Part shown: piece by piece, positions 35,938 through 45,579 of the stretch
How positions within the stretch are numbered: the first letter of the stretch is position 1
Layout: every line of letters starts with the position of its first letter
Source: Desulfurococcales archaeon
GTDB lineage: Archaea > Thermoproteota > Thermoprotei_A > Sulfolobales > Desulfurococcaceae
Length of the DNA: 64,000 nucleotides
Assembly (NCBI GenBank): GCA_015520735.1
Contig: WAPN01000001.1
Span: 22,250 to 86,249, forward strand
Reading direction: 5' to 3'
Position numbers and translations under genes: made by a program
The notes under the pieces: generated by a model
Seen by the model: only the letters and a program-made list of their open reading frames with translations
Told to the model about the DNA's origin: nothing
The model's database searches: none

Positions 35938-36816
35938 TTGGGTGTAACGAAATTGGATGGTTTCGGAGACATTATTAGTTTATTGTTTTGGCTCTTACTA
36001 CTCTATGTGTTAATTCACCCACAGCTCCAGTATAAGGCATTGTTGAGTGCAAGACTACGCGTGATCAGGGCTCTTGAGAGAAAGTATGGATGGCGTGTTA
36101 TCACGATGATACATAGACAGGAGAAGATAGGTTTCTTGGGCATTCCTGTTTATAGATTCATAGACATAGAGGATTCCGAGGCCATCATACGGGCTATAAG
36201 AACTACTCCGCCCGAACAACCAATAGCACTAATACTACATACGCCTGGAGGACTAGTTCTAGCGGCTTCCCAGATAGCAATGGCTCTGAGAAGTCATCCA
36301 GCCAAAAAGATAATAATAGTCCCCCACTATGCTATGAGCGGTGGAACGCTTATAGCCTTGGCTGCTGACGAAATACTATTAGATCGCCATGCAGTTCTCG
36401 GCCCTCTCGATCCACAACTACCTACATCAAAAGGCACGTTCCCAGCTCCGAGTCTGATAAAGATCGCAAAGATAAAGGGAGAAAAGGCGAGCGATGAGAT
36501 CCTGATATATGCCGATATTGCCGAGAAAGCACTGAGAGAAATGCAGGACTTTATCAAGAAGATCCTTAAGGGTAGAATGCCCAACGAGAAAGCTGAAGAA
36601 ATAGCTAAGAAGCTTACTGAGGGATACTATACCCATGATTACCCAATAACCTTCGAAGAAGCTAAAGAACTAGGCCTGCCAGTCAAAGACGAGATACCAC
36701 CCGAGGTATATGAGCTTATGGAGCTATATCCACAAGCACTGCAGTACAGGCCCGGGGTCGAATACCTGCCCAGACCATATCACCCCATTCACAGAGGAGA
36801 TAGTGGGAAGAAATAA
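35938..36816 (+). CDS. Membrane-anchored SDH/ClpP-fold serine protease
   Basis: A 292-residue protein with one N-terminal membrane helix (about 11-27) and a ClpP/crotonase-fold domain of the serine dehydrogenase proteinase family. LHTPGGLVLAASQIA is the oxyanion loop, and the nucleophile is Ser134 in YAMSGGTLIALAADEI. GPLDPQLPTSKGTFPAPS follows as in the family. It probably cleaves membrane-near substrates; related enzymes occur with stomatin, which is not seen here. The start is a TTG at 35938. Confidence 0.88.
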   Translation: MGVTKLDGFGDIISLLFWLLLLYVLIHPQLQYKALLSARLRVIRALERKYGWRVITMIHRQEKIGFLGIPVYRFIDIEDSEAIIRAIRTTPPEQPIALILHTPGGLVLAASQIAMALRSHPAKKIIIVPHYAMSGGTLIALAADEILLDRHAVLGPLDPQLPTSKGTFPAPSLIKIAKIKGEKASDEILIYADIAEKALREMQDFIKKILKGRMPNEKAEEIAKKLTEGYYTHDYPITFEEAKELGLPVKDEIPPEVYELMELYPQALQYRPGVEYLPRPYHPIHRGDSGKK

Positions 36817-36847
36817 TATCCCGACATATACAGTCTTCTCCTAGATC

Positions 36848-37891
36848 TCACCAAGGAAACATGTATTCGCCAAGCTCTTTTTTGAGCACCATTATAAGTT
36901 CTCCAGGTGTTATTACTGGTTTATGATAATCTGATAAATCATCTATAGGGAGCCTAGGGCAACTTGTTATGACGAACGCGTCAGGACTAAACGCGTTATC
37001 AATTGATGCTATTCTTTCTCTATCGATTGTTGATATCGAGAAAACCAGGTATTGAAGCCTATGTTTATCGAGAAGACTTTCTAGATAATTCAAAAGCTTT
37101 AATCTGTACTGTCCGAGTGTTGGCGATGTTATCAAGGCTATTCTATGAATATCTTTCTTCAATAACTCATATATTTTATAATATCTAATCTTCAGAATTT
37201 TTTCAGAGTATTTGGACGCATTCCATATACGTTCCCTATGAGGATCGAGTCCATAGACAAGATGGTTTCTCAAAACCAATGATAAGCCTAGAGCATGGAA
37301 TTTCCCGCCAGAAACGACGATAAATGTCTTGGTCTTTCCACGTATATTTAGAGCGGCACTATATTCGCATCCAAGCACTTGCCCCTTCTCCATCCACGGA
37401 TTCGATGGCTCGCCAATATGTACGATATAGCCTCTACGATTAAGGTGAACTGCTAATCTGCTAAGATAACGTATATATTGTATGCTTGCAACCAGTCCTA
37501 TGTTCTTACCATATATAGTTTGTATTATTTCATTGACCAACTTATCCGAGGGTTCTCCGGAATAATAAGCTGGCATATATAGTACTGGGATCGGGAGATC
37601 CTTGTATAGCCATGGATATCTATTATGACCAACGTGCACAACAGCATCTACACCCATTGTATCAATTTCATCAGATCTAAGCATGCAAGAACCATACCAT
37701 GGCTCGCCCGAAATTATTAGTTTGACCTCTGGGAAATTTTTCTTCATAAACCAGACAAGTTCATGTAGGAGGGGTTTAAGCCCATCCGGAGCTTGTAGTA
37801 ATAGTTTCTTCACATTGTTATCAATGATAAATTTCCTCAGCATATTCAGATCTAGCTCATAGAGATCACTAATTTCTACCATACTCATCAC
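36848..37891 (-). CDS. dph2: Diphthamide synthesis enzyme Dph2
   Basis: A radical SAM-like [4Fe-4S] enzyme that transfers aminocarboxypropyl to the diphthamide histidine of elongation factor 2. A 347-residue protein with the three cluster cysteines in the three repeated domains: C69 in WYGSCML, one near 173 in LGCEYSAAL and one near 310 in TSCPRLPIDD. Archaeal Dph2 is a homodimer, so one gene is enough. ATG 37891 is accepted as the start; a second ATG is at codon 2. Confidence 0.94.
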   Translation of the reverse strand: MMSMVEISDLYELDLNMLRKFIIDNNVKKLLLQAPDGLKPLLHELVWFMKKNFPEVKLIISGEPWYGSCMLRSDEIDTMGVDAVVHVGHNRYPWLYKDLPIPVLYMPAYYSGEPSDKLVNEIIQTIYGKNIGLVASIQYIRYLSRLAVHLNRRGYIVHIGEPSNPWMEKGQVLGCEYSAALNIRGKTKTFIVVSGGKFHALGLSLVLRNHLVYGLDPHRERIWNASKYSEKILKIRYYKIYELLKKDIHRIALITSPTLGQYRLKLLNYLESLLDKHRLQYLVFSISTIDRERIASIDNAFSPDAFVITSCPRLPIDDLSDYHKPVITPGELIMVLKKELGEYMFPW

Positions 37892-38017
37892 TATTTGATT
37901 CTTGCTTGGGGCATAATTATCTAGATTGTCTAGTCCCGATAATGAAAATCACTGGAATTGTAGAATAGAATACTGAGTAGGGCGTATTCTTAATCATTAT
38001 AATTTATGATTGTAAAA

Positions 38018-38542
38018 TCAGACGGGTTTTAGTCCTGGTTTTAATGGTTTGAATCTAATCCTTGCTGGTAATGGTAGTTTAGAGGCTGCTCTCCTCAACG
38101 CTTCTTTGGCGTGTTCGACATATCCTTTCTTTATACGTACCTCCATCACCACTGTTCCTGGATATACTCTTGCTGCGGTTCCTATTGGTTTTCCAAACGC
38201 TTGCCTCATCCCATCCTGTAGACGATCTGCACCGGCGAATGCCATCATCTTGTTTTCTCTCAACACATGGTGAGGATAAACCCTTACTTTTAGGAAGTAG
38301 TTGTTTTCGCCCACACTTGTGCTGAGGTATTTGTTCGCCATTACACGCGCTGCTTCTAGTGCGTTATGTCTTATCTGTCCAGCCTCGATCATTACTAGTT
38401 CCGCAATGTAATCGTAATCGCCGTGAACATTCCCCATTTCAAACTTGACGATCTTGGGCTGTGGCACTCCCGGTATATACTCTTTCCTCGTATAAGGCGG
38501 ACCGCTGAAGTGTGTATAGCATCGTGCTGGTCTTAGGGGCAT
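38018..38542 (-). CDS. rpl10e: Ribosomal protein L10e (uL16)
   Basis: A large-subunit protein near the peptidyl transferase centre. A 174-residue protein of normal length with the family N-terminus [20 protein letters not shown], the [27 protein letters not shown] block and [16 protein letters not shown]-like TTTATAAAATAT at about 38594-38605 on the minus strand gives a leader of about 30 bases. Confidence 0.96.
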   Translation of the reverse strand: MPLRPARCYTHFSGPPYTRKEYIPGVPQPKIVKFEMGNVHGDYDYIAELVMIEAGQIRHNALEAARVMANKYLSTSVGENNYFLKVRVYPHHVLRENKMMAFAGADRLQDGMRQAFGKPIGTAARVYPGTVVMEVRIKKGYVEHAKEALRRAASKLPLPARIRFKPLKPGLKPV

Positions 38543-38637
38543 ATTTCACCACTTCTCCATCCACGTTTAGCTCTAATGTGTTAGAGGCTAGAAATATTTT
38601 ATAAAATTATTCTCTATCTCGGTAAAACTATGTCTTG

Positions 38638-39687
38638 CTATTTCTTTTTCTCAAGGACAATAATATGTGGATATAGACTTCCATGATGTACTGTTCGTTC
38701 ATGCACTCTGATAAGTCCTAATTCATCAATAACTTTGTTTATGAAATTATATTCAGTCGTAACTATTGTTATTCGTCCTCGACTGCTTAGACATCTTGAT
38801 GCGGATGCCAAGAAGTCCCTATAGAGTCTCCGAACGGTTGAAGGACTACCATATCTTATCCCGTAGGGTGGATTGGAGATTATATGGTCAAACTCTACCG
38901 AGAGCTCATGGAGTCTACGCGCATCCCATACTCCGAAGAATACCCTGTTACGAACACCAGCGGCAAGAGCATTTAGTCTAGCACCCATTATATGGTGAGG
39001 GTTCTTGTCAAGACCTTTTATCTCAGCGTCCTCATGGATGAGGGAAGCCTCTATAGGAATTGTCCCTCCACCGCACATAGGATCGATTATGACATCGTGG
39101 TCTCTAGTACCCGATAATCTTAGCATGGCATAGGCTAATGTAGGCTTGAGGGCTGCTGGGTGATCATATACTCTATACCCCCGCCTATGCATGCTTCTCG
39201 TACCCGTGAGTGAAACACCTACTAATAGTTCGTCAAAACGCTGAAACGCGAAAACAACGACGTGAGGCTTACGCAGATCCACAGGTGGTCTTTTGCCGTA
39301 AAATTTTTCAGTGTATCTTATCACCACATCACCGATTATTCTTGCAATATCCATTGATGTGAACTCGTGCGTTCCAACTCTCTCAGCTGATACGGCGAAA
39401 CTTGTGCTAGGGGTGATGTATTCTTCCAAACCCTCTATTTCATACACTAGCTTATCTCTAATTCTTATCAAATCATCGAGTTTCTCTCCTACCTTACCGC
39501 GCCACAGCAGTATGTAGGCTCTATTTATGCTTCTAAGCCTAATCACCGCGTGTTCGCTGAAGTTTGCAGGTTTATGAAACACGTAGCCTGACATCATGTG
39601 GTAGCTTGTGGTGCCACCCATTTCTGCCTCAACTTCTTCGGCAACGATATCCTCTATTCCAGGATTAACGCTATAGGCTAGCTCCAT
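38638..39687 (-). CDS. THUMP-domain tRNA guanine-N2 methyltransferase (Trm14-like)
   Basis: A 349-residue protein with an N-terminal ferredoxin-like/THUMP region (1-150) and a Rossmann methyltransferase domain (170-349) containing DPMCGGGTIPIEA (motif I) and the N-methyltransferase motif NPPYGIRYG. Archaeal Trm14 methylates G6 of tRNA; the related Trm-G10 enzyme methylates G10. The sequence alone does not separate these. It is divergent from tRNA-Leu. Confidence 0.88.
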   Translation of the reverse strand: MELAYSVNPGIEDIVAEEVEAEMGGTTSYHMMSGYVFHKPANFSEHAVIRLRSINRAYILLWRGKVGEKLDDLIRIRDKLVYEIEGLEEYITPSTSFAVSAERVGTHEFTSMDIARIIGDVVIRYTEKFYGKRPPVDLRKPHVVVFAFQRFDELLVGVSLTGTRSMHRRGYRVYDHPAALKPTLAYAMLRLSGTRDHDVIIDPMCGGGTIPIEASLIHEDAEIKGLDKNPHHIMGARLNALAAGVRNRVFFGVWDARRLHELSVEFDHIISNPPYGIRYGSPSTVRRLYRDFLASASRCLSSRGRITIVTTEYNFINKVIDELGLIRVHERTVHHGSLYPHIIVLEKKK

Positions 39688-39760
39688 ATAATCACCGCCT
39701 ATGAAGGGATTAGGAACTACCTTAAATATAAATCCCCTTACCGAATTAGCATAGTATGGT

Positions 39761-39870
39761 GCGGGGGTGCCCGAGCCTGGTCGAAGGGGGCGGACTCAAG
39801 ACAATGGCTCACCGCCTAGGGGGAGATCCGCTGGCGTAGGCCGGCGTGGGTTCAAATCCCACCCCCCGCA
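39761..39870 (+). tRNA. tRNA-Leu (CAA) with 25-base intron
   Basis: Acceptor GCGGGGG/CCCCCGC, long variable arm (TGGCGTAGGCCGGC), T arm GTGGG-TTCAAAT-CCCAC, A73 and encoded CCA to 39873. The anticodon stem GCGGA/TCCGC closes after removing the intron 39801-39825, which follows G37; the anticodon is CAA. TATA-like CTTAAATATAAATCC is at 39721-39735. Confidence 0.94.
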
Positions 39871-39936
39871 CCAAATACACTATATAAACCGGTGAGACAC
39901 TTCTCTATCCCAGTATGGTTCACGAGGTATGATGAA

Positions 39937-41262
39937 ATGGTATTGGAGGGTGTACGGAAAGCATTAGCATCTTTTCTAAGAGGAAAAGGCGACTATGAGA
40001 AAGCTGTCAAGGAGTTCATCAAAGAGCTACAGAAAGAGCTCATCCGCGCCGACGTTAACATAAGGATCGTCGCGGAGCTTACCAGGAAGATCAAGGAGAG
40101 AGCCCTAAAAGAAGAGCCTCCACCAGGTATTACAAGGCGTGAATGGTTCGTAACGATAGTGTATGAAGAATTAACAAAGCTCTTCGGCGGAGAAAAGAAG
40201 CCTCAAGTCAAACCAAAGAAAAAGCCATGGGTAATCCTCCTAGTCGGACTGCAGGGTAGCGGAAAAACAACAACAGCCGGAAAACTCGCATACTACTACA
40301 AGCTGGACGGATACAGGGTCGGACTAGTAGCAGCCGATACATATAGGCCCGCTGCATACGAGCAGTTAAAACAACTTGCCGAAGAAGCCGGTGTCCCAAT
40401 ATATGGCGAGCCCGGAAACAAGAATTCAGTAGCAATTGCGAGAAATGGTGTTAAGTACTTCGTGAACAAAGGCTTCGATATAATCATCGTCGACACAGCT
40501 GGCAGGCATCACCGCGAAGAAGACCTACTCGCAGAGATGAACCAGATCAGTAAGACCATAAATCCTGACGAGGTCGTCCTAGTGATAGATGCAGCAATAG
40601 GCCAGCAAGCATACAATATAGCTAAAAGATTCCACGAAGCAACACCAATAGGCTCAATCATTATAACCAAGCTGGACGGCACAGCTAAGGGCGGCGGAGC
40701 CTTATCAGCAGTAGCAGTAACTGGGGCAACAATCAAGTTCGTAGGTACTGGCGAGAAACTTGACGAGCTAGAAGTCTTTAAGCCACCGAAATTTGTTGCG
40801 CGCATCTTAGGAATGGGTGATCTAGAGGCACTTGTTGAGAGAGTGAAAAGAGTGCGGGTAGAGTTTACCGAGAAGGATATCGAGGACTTCGTATCAGGAA
40901 AACTTAATATGAGGATAATCTATAAACAACTTATTAGCCTAAGAAAAATGGGCCCGCTAAGCAAAATACTTCAGATGATCCCTGGACTAAGTATGAAGCT
41001 CCCACTAGAGTTCGAAGCCGGTAAAGCCGAGGAAAGAATAAAGAAATGGATCGCGATAATTAACTCCATGACCTACGAGGAGCTAGATAAACCTGAGATA
41101 ATAGATAGGAGACGGATAAGGAGAATAGCCCTCGGAGCTGGAGTCAGGCCGGAAGATGTTAAGGAGTTATTGAAACAATATCAGGCCATGAAAAGACTTG
41201 CAAAACAATTGAGAAAGAGAAAGAACATTCTAGAGAGACTACAGCTAGGCTTTAAACCTTGA
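39937..41262 (+). CDS. srp54: Signal recognition particle protein SRP54
   Basis: The GTPase that binds signal sequences and 7S RNA for co-translational targeting. N domain (1-90), G domain with GLQGSGKTTTAGKLA, AADTYRPAAYEQL, DTAGRHHREEDL and TKLDGTAKGGG, then the methionine-containing M domain (about 300-441). ATG 39937 is chosen because GAGGT at 39924-39928 lies eight bases before it and the protein then begins like other archaeal SRP54 (MVLEGVRKAL). A GTG at 39892 would add 15 unconserved residues. Confidence 0.95.
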   Translation: MVLEGVRKALASFLRGKGDYEKAVKEFIKELQKELIRADVNIRIVAELTRKIKERALKEEPPPGITRREWFVTIVYEELTKLFGGEKKPQVKPKKKPWVILLVGLQGSGKTTTAGKLAYYYKLDGYRVGLVAADTYRPAAYEQLKQLAEEAGVPIYGEPGNKNSVAIARNGVKYFVNKGFDIIIVDTAGRHHREEDLLAEMNQISKTINPDEVVLVIDAAIGQQAYNIAKRFHEATPIGSIIITKLDGTAKGGGALSAVAVTGATIKFVGTGEKLDELEVFKPPKFVARILGMGDLEALVERVKRVRVEFTEKDIEDFVSGKLNMRIIYKQLISLRKMGPLSKILQMIPGLSMKLPLEFEAGKAEERIKKWIAIINSMTYEELDKPEIIDRRRIRRIALGAGVRPEDVKELLKQYQAMKRLAKQLRKRKNILERLQLGFKP

Positions 41263-41879
41263 CGCTATCCAAGATCTTAACACCATATTTTCCCCGAAGA
41301 ATATTTGTGTTCGAAACGCGTGATCCATGCAAAGAGATCGGCAAGCTAAAAACCCTCATACTCTACGCATTAGCTGTAAGCTATGGAATCAGAATAGATA
41401 CTCTTGTCATACTGTACTCAACGCCCATGTCAATACTCCTCAACGGATTTGGCCTCAGACACTTCCATCCACAAGACAGGAGCTTAACACGTTTCCTCGA
41501 ATCTATTCTATGTAAAAACAAGTCATATCCCGGAGTACATCTTCTACCGCCTGGCATAATAACTGGATTTATTATAGGTGAGGCTGAGCTCTTAATTATG
41601 CCAAAAAACCCGAGAACAACTGATACGTATAGTAGTGTCTTCTTCGCTAGACTAGCCCAGATACCTCCATCAACAATAGTTATAACTACATTGAAAACTC
41701 GCACCAGTATTAAGAATTCTTTTGTCTTCGAATTACCAGTATCTGCTAATCAACTGTATTTCACAATAGCTTCAAATTATATTCTAGACCTAGCTTATGG
41801 TAGCTGGATTAGGAGGAGAGGAAAAATTGAGTGGAGAGAGCCTTTACGATATCATACTAACGGCACAGAAAATACTTGA
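41259..41879 (+). CDS. TrmY-like SPOUT methyltransferase (putative m1-pseudouridine-54)
   Basis: A 206-residue protein. The pattern IRIDTLVILYSTP ... FHPQDRSLTRFLESIL ... SYPGVHLLPPGI resembles TrmY (RDVVFYAVLYG, SPDERNI, STPGIYVR), which methylates pseudouridine 54 of tRNA. The strongest support is context: it overlaps the srp54 stop by four bases and its 3' end overlaps pus10, the enzyme that makes pseudouridine 54. It is a divergent member and the call is tentative. Confidence 0.6.
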   Translation: MTLSKILTPYFPRRIFVFETRDPCKEIGKLKTLILYALAVSYGIRIDTLVILYSTPMSILLNGFGLRHFHPQDRSLTRFLESILCKNKSYPGVHLLPPGIITGFIIGEAELLIMPKNPRTTDTYSSVFFARLAQIPPSTIVITTLKTRTSIKNSFVFELPVSANQLYFTIASNYILDLAYGSWIRRRGKIEWREPLRYHTNGTENT

Positions 41880-43128
41880 GCGATACCCACTATGCGATCA
41901 TTGTCTCGGAAGACAGTTCGCCAAGAAAGGAATAGAGATGACGAATAAGGAGCGAGGCCATGCTATAAAGGTATTCCTCAATATGAAGCTATATGATGAT
42001 TATCGGAATGGCAGAATAAACAAGGAGCGTCTACGGAGTCTTGCAATCAATTCAGGCAAACCCGTAAGCTCGCTCTACGAAAAACTTTACGGCGAAAAAA
42101 TAGCTGAAGCACCATGCTACATCTGTGGTGGAAAAATCAACGAGAAGCTCTACGATGAACTAGCGGAGAAAGCTGCTGCCCTCCTCAAAAAAGTTAATGT
42201 TTACAAATTCCTCATCGGTGTCAGCATACCCCAAGAAATCGTTTTGCGCGAAATAGAAGTGTCCAGCTTCAGTGGCCTCGAGTACTCGGAATCTATAAAG
42301 AATGAGATCAAGAGGGAAGTTGGGAAAAGAATAATGAAGTTTTATGGCTTAGAGCCCGATTTCGATAAACCCGAAGCAGTAGTTGTAATAGACTATGAAA
42401 CACTAGGTCTAAGACTCGAGATCAATCCATTGCTTTTTGAGGGAAAATACTGGAAGCGCGGGCGAAACATATCGCATACTATATGGACGACACGTGAGGG
42501 CGTAAATCTATATCCATACAGCCTTCAAGAATTCTTCAACGATAGGTTAAAAGAGATCTTTGATGCTGAAGAAGTAGTTATTCATGCAAGTGGTAGAGAA
42601 GATGTTGACGCCAGAATGCTGGGGACAGGCAGGCCTCTCGTCATAGAAATAAAGAATCCCCGGTTTAGGTATGTTGATCTAGACTTAGTGAATGAGTTGC
42701 TCAAAGGAACGCTTATCGAAGCAGTTATCCACGGCGAATCATCAAGATCTAGAATAGCGTATTTGAAAGGAGAAGCTTCTAAGAAGAAGAAACTCTACAA
42801 AGTACTGATCATGACGGAGAATCCTATTAATAGACGACAACTCGATGAGATCGAGAAGTATTTCACTAATAGAGAGATAAGACAGCTAACTCCCCTCAGA
42901 ATACTTCGTAGGAAAAAGGAGCACCTGCGAAGAAGAAAAGTATATTTCATGAAAACCAGACGATTGGTTGACAATGTGTTTGAAGCCCTCATATACTGCG
43001 ATGGCGGACTATATGTGAAGGAACTTGTACATGGAGACCAAGGCAGAACGGCCCCTAGTATTTCTGATATATTAGGTGTGCAGGCGTATCCTCTTGAACT
43101 TGATGTGCTTGTCGTAGAGCAAGAATGA
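41827..43128 (+). CDS. pus10: tRNA pseudouridine synthase Pus10
   Basis: Makes pseudouridine 54 and 55 in archaeal tRNAs. An N-terminal zinc/THUMP part (CDHCLGRQFA and CYICGGKI) is followed by the catalytic domain with the active-site Asp in ASGREDVDARMLGTGRPL. The TTG at 41827 is preferred: AGGAGGAG at 41811-41818 lies eight bases before it, while the in-frame ATG at 41797 has no site and deeper overlap with the upstream gene. The protein then has 433 residues. Confidence 0.93.
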   Translation: MSGESLYDIILTAQKILERYPLCDHCLGRQFAKKGIEMTNKERGHAIKVFLNMKLYDDYRNGRINKERLRSLAINSGKPVSSLYEKLYGEKIAEAPCYICGGKINEKLYDELAEKAAALLKKVNVYKFLIGVSIPQEIVLREIEVSSFSGLEYSESIKNEIKREVGKRIMKFYGLEPDFDKPEAVVVIDYETLGLRLEINPLLFEGKYWKRGRNISHTIWTTREGVNLYPYSLQEFFNDRLKEIFDAEEVVIHASGREDVDARMLGTGRPLVIEIKNPRFRYVDLDLVNELLKGTLIEAVIHGESSRSRIAYLKGEASKKKKLYKVLIMTENPINRRQLDEIEKYFTNREIRQLTPLRILRRKKEHLRRRKVYFMKTRRLVDNVFEALIYCDGGLYVKELVHGDQGRTAPSISDILGVQAYPLELDVLVVEQE

Positions 43129-43222
43129 CAAAAATATAGTATCAGAAATCCTTATTTAGACACCTATATAATCCATCCTATCCAGTGAATTAAATCCGAG
43201 AAGAGACGAAGGTGTAGCATCA

Positions 43223-43519
43223 ATGGTTAGGGCGCCTAGGGGATACAGGCATAGAACTAGGAAAGTATTCAAGAAACATATTAGAGAGCGGGGCGCAGTA
43301 CCTCCTCTAAGCATGCTTTTACATGAGTATAAGCCTGGCGATAAAGTACACATAAAGGTAAACCCGGCAATACATCATGGCATGCCTCATCGGAGATATC
43401 ATGGAAAGACAGGCATAGTTATCGGGAAGAGGGGGAAGGCCTACATAGTCGAAGTATATGTTGGGAATAAGAGAAAGGTGTTATTTGTCCGTCCGGAACA
43501 TCTCAGGCCAGCTCCATAA
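43223..43519 (+). CDS. rpl21e: Ribosomal protein L21e
   Basis: A 98-residue large-subunit protein with the family core KVHIKVNPAIHHGMPHRRYHGKTGIVIGKRGKAYIV, abbreviated here to its hallmark PHRRYHGKTG, and the C-terminal RPEHLRPAP. ATG 43223 follows AAGGTG. It opens the classical archaeal run L21e, Rpo4, DUF655, KsgA, Mtq2. Confidence 0.96.
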   Translation: MVRAPRGYRHRTRKVFKKHIRERGAVPPLSMLLHEYKPGDKVHIKVNPAIHHGMPHRRYHGKTGIVIGKRGKAYIVEVYVGNKRKVLFVRPEHLRPAP

Positions 43520-43568
43520 ATTGTGAAATAATTGTTTAGTCATAATGAAATTATGACTGGTGATATGT

Positions 43569-43937
43569 TTGGCTCAAGAACTAGAGGTGGAGGTTTTAAA
43601 TGAAGAACATCTCTCAAATCCCGAGGCATTAAAGATACTAAAGAAGATAGTAGGTATTATTGAGGAAAAAGAGGGGAGCGTATCACCGCTTCTGGTAAAA
43701 ACACTGCGTTATCTCTCCATATCTTCTAAGATGGAGCCTGACGTAGCTATTGCACTTAAGAAGAAACTACGCAACTATGGCTTAAAGGACGAAACAATAG
43801 TTATGCTCATAAACATTTGTCCGCAGACAATTGATGAGACAAGAATACTCCTCGAGCTGGAAGATAAAGTATTCGAGACAGACGAGGTACAGGAAATCCT
43901 CGAGACAGTGAAGCCTTACTGTAAGGAAGAACAATAG
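43569..43937 (+). CDS. rpo4: RNA polymerase subunit Rpo4 (RpoF)
   Basis: A stalk subunit of archaeal RNA polymerase that pairs with Rpo7 (Rpb4 homologue). A helical protein of 122 residues with the HRDC-like pattern LRNYGLKDETIVMLINICPQTIDETRILLE. TTG 43569 is chosen because GGTGA (43559-43563) is five bases upstream; the GTG at 43560 lies within that site. Its place between L21e and DUF655 is the usual one. Confidence 0.92.
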   Translation: MAQELEVEVLNEEHLSNPEALKILKKIVGIIEEKEGSVSPLLVKTLRYLSISSKMEPDVAIALKKKLRNYGLKDETIVMLINICPQTIDETRILLELEDKVFETDEVQEILETVKPYCKEEQ

Positions 43938-44016
43938 AGGATGGCCTATTTTATCCTGTGAAAGAACATTATTAGTAGGATTTACATAAACAATATTTTA
44001 TGACCAGGCTCTAGGG

Positions 44017-44688
44017 TTGATCAGGTTGCATCCTTATAGGAGGCCAGCACGGCATCATCGATTCGGCTCACCAGAAGGAAGGCCGTGGATAGATGAGTCA
44101 GCCGTATACATAATTGACTACATGGAGTTCGGAAACCCGACAGATAGGCATCCAGAACATAGGAATAAGCCCCTCGTCCAAGCAGTGGGTACCAAGTTCT
44201 TCACGCTTATCGAAGCAGAGCCGCTTCCCGCTGTTAGGATAGATATTCTTGAAAAAGTAGAGCTGGATCCACATTCTAAGATAAGGCGTCCCATCACGAT
44301 AACATACGATGATCTAACGAGCGTGGCACGTACAAATCTACCCGAGGCTATTAAGAGAATCATAATTGATAATGAGAGGTTATTCGTGGCGTTCTTTAAT
44401 CTCTCACAACCCGTCAATATACGTCTTCATGCACTTGAATTGCTTCCAGGAATAGGCAAAAAGACCATGCGCCATATCCTAGAAGAGCGTAAAAGAAAAC
44501 CATTTGAAAGCTTCAAAGATATTAAAGAACGCACAAAAGTAGATCCAGTTAAAACTCTCACGGAACGGGTAATTAATGAGTTGATGGGAAACGAGAAATA
44601 TTATCTATTCGTAAAACCGCCGAGAAAACAACCGAGCACACTATATCTTGGATACTTGGAGCGCCTGTATTACGAAGAACTTCTTTAA
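44017..44688 (+). CDS. DUF655 helix-hairpin-helix nucleic-acid-binding protein
   Basis: A 223-residue protein of the archaeal DUF655 family. The N-terminal half is OB-like (AVYIIDYMEFGNPTDRHPEH, TLIEAEPLP), and the C-terminal half has a helix-hairpin-helix motif LELLPGIGKKTMRHILEERK. It is conserved between Rpo4 and KsgA in archaea, so a role in rRNA handling is likely but unproven. The start is a TTG at 44017 close behind AGGG; a second TTG at 44026 is possible. Confidence 0.88.
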   Translation: MIRLHPYRRPARHHRFGSPEGRPWIDESAVYIIDYMEFGNPTDRHPEHRNKPLVQAVGTKFFTLIEAEPLPAVRIDILEKVELDPHSKIRRPITITYDDLTSVARTNLPEAIKRIIIDNERLFVAFFNLSQPVNIRLHALELLPGIGKKTMRHILEERKRKPFESFKDIKERTKVDPVKTLTERVINELMGNEKYYLFVKPPRKQPSTLYLGYLERLYYEELL

Positions 44689-44775
44689 CCCTACAAACCA
44701 TTTGATCATGTTCTTTCGGGTAGAGCTCGACAATTCGTTATTTATGTGGTGTTTCGTCTATTGTCGGCCCCACCA

Positions 44776-45579
44776 ATGCGTAATAAGGGATTATTAAGAT
44801 GGACACTTGGAGTTCTTCGTGGACATGGTATTCGGCCGCGTAGAAGGTTTAGCCAGAATTTTGTTGTGTGTACTAGGCTCGTCCGGGATATTCTTTATCA
44901 TCTGGAGCAATACTTGCCATCCACAATACTCGAAATAGGGGCCGGTCTTGGCACTCTCTCATACTTTCTATCACGGCGTTTCAAAGCTACCGTTCATGTA
45001 GAGATCGATCCCATACTTGCGATGATAGCGTCAGAGTTTATCCAAGACCCTGCAATACTGATCATTGGCGATGCTTTGGAACTAGAGTGGAATACGAGTG
45101 CATTGGTTTCGAATACGCCTTACCACATTTCCTCCGATATCTTGGTAAAGACTGCGGAATCAGATGGTGTTGAGGTTGCTATTCTAGTATTGCAAAAAGA
45201 TGTTGTTGAAAGATTATGTGCCGAGCCTGGTTCTCCCCGGTATGGTAGAATAACGGTTCTTGTAAAACTAGTATTCGATGTAAGGCCTGGGCCAGTATAT
45301 CCACCTTCTTGTTTTTATCCGAAACCAGATGTTTCTTCTCAAATGATCGTGCTTTTTAGGAGAAGGAAATTCTCTGAATTACCGCCATGGATCGAGGAGG
45401 TTAGTCGGAGATTGTTCATTATGAGGCGTAAGAAAGCCCGTAAGGTTATATGTAAGGAACTCGGGATATGCGATGAAAATATACTTAATGCTGTTGGTGT
45501 GGAGGAGGCTACAAGGATATACCAGTTGACTCCGAGGCAAATAGAGGAGCTGGCAAGACTATGGAGAGGTACGTGCTAG
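44776..45579 (+). CDS. ksgA: rRNA adenine dimethyltransferase KsgA/Dim1
   Basis: Dimethylates two adjacent adenines at the 3' end of 16S rRNA. SAM motif ILEIGAGLGTLSYFL, catalytic motif IV as NTPYHISS (NLPY-type, with T for L) and C-terminal helical domain ending QIEELARLW. ATG 44776 gives a normal family N-terminus (about 20 residues before RRRFSQNF). In-frame GTG codons at 44746 and 44749 are possible but lie at or before the predicted transcription start. The 3' end overlaps the next gene by 19 bases. Confidence 0.92.
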   Translation: MRNKGLLRWTLGVLRGHGIRPRRRFSQNFVVCTRLVRDILYHLEQYLPSTILEIGAGLGTLSYFLSRRFKATVHVEIDPILAMIASEFIQDPAILIIGDALELEWNTSALVSNTPYHISSDILVKTAESDGVEVAILVLQKDVVERLCAEPGSPRYGRITVLVKLVFDVRPGPVYPPSCFYPKPDVSSQMIVLFRRRKFSELPPWIEEVSRRLFIMRRKKARKVICKELGICDENILNAVGVEEATRIYQLTPRQIEELARLWRGTC

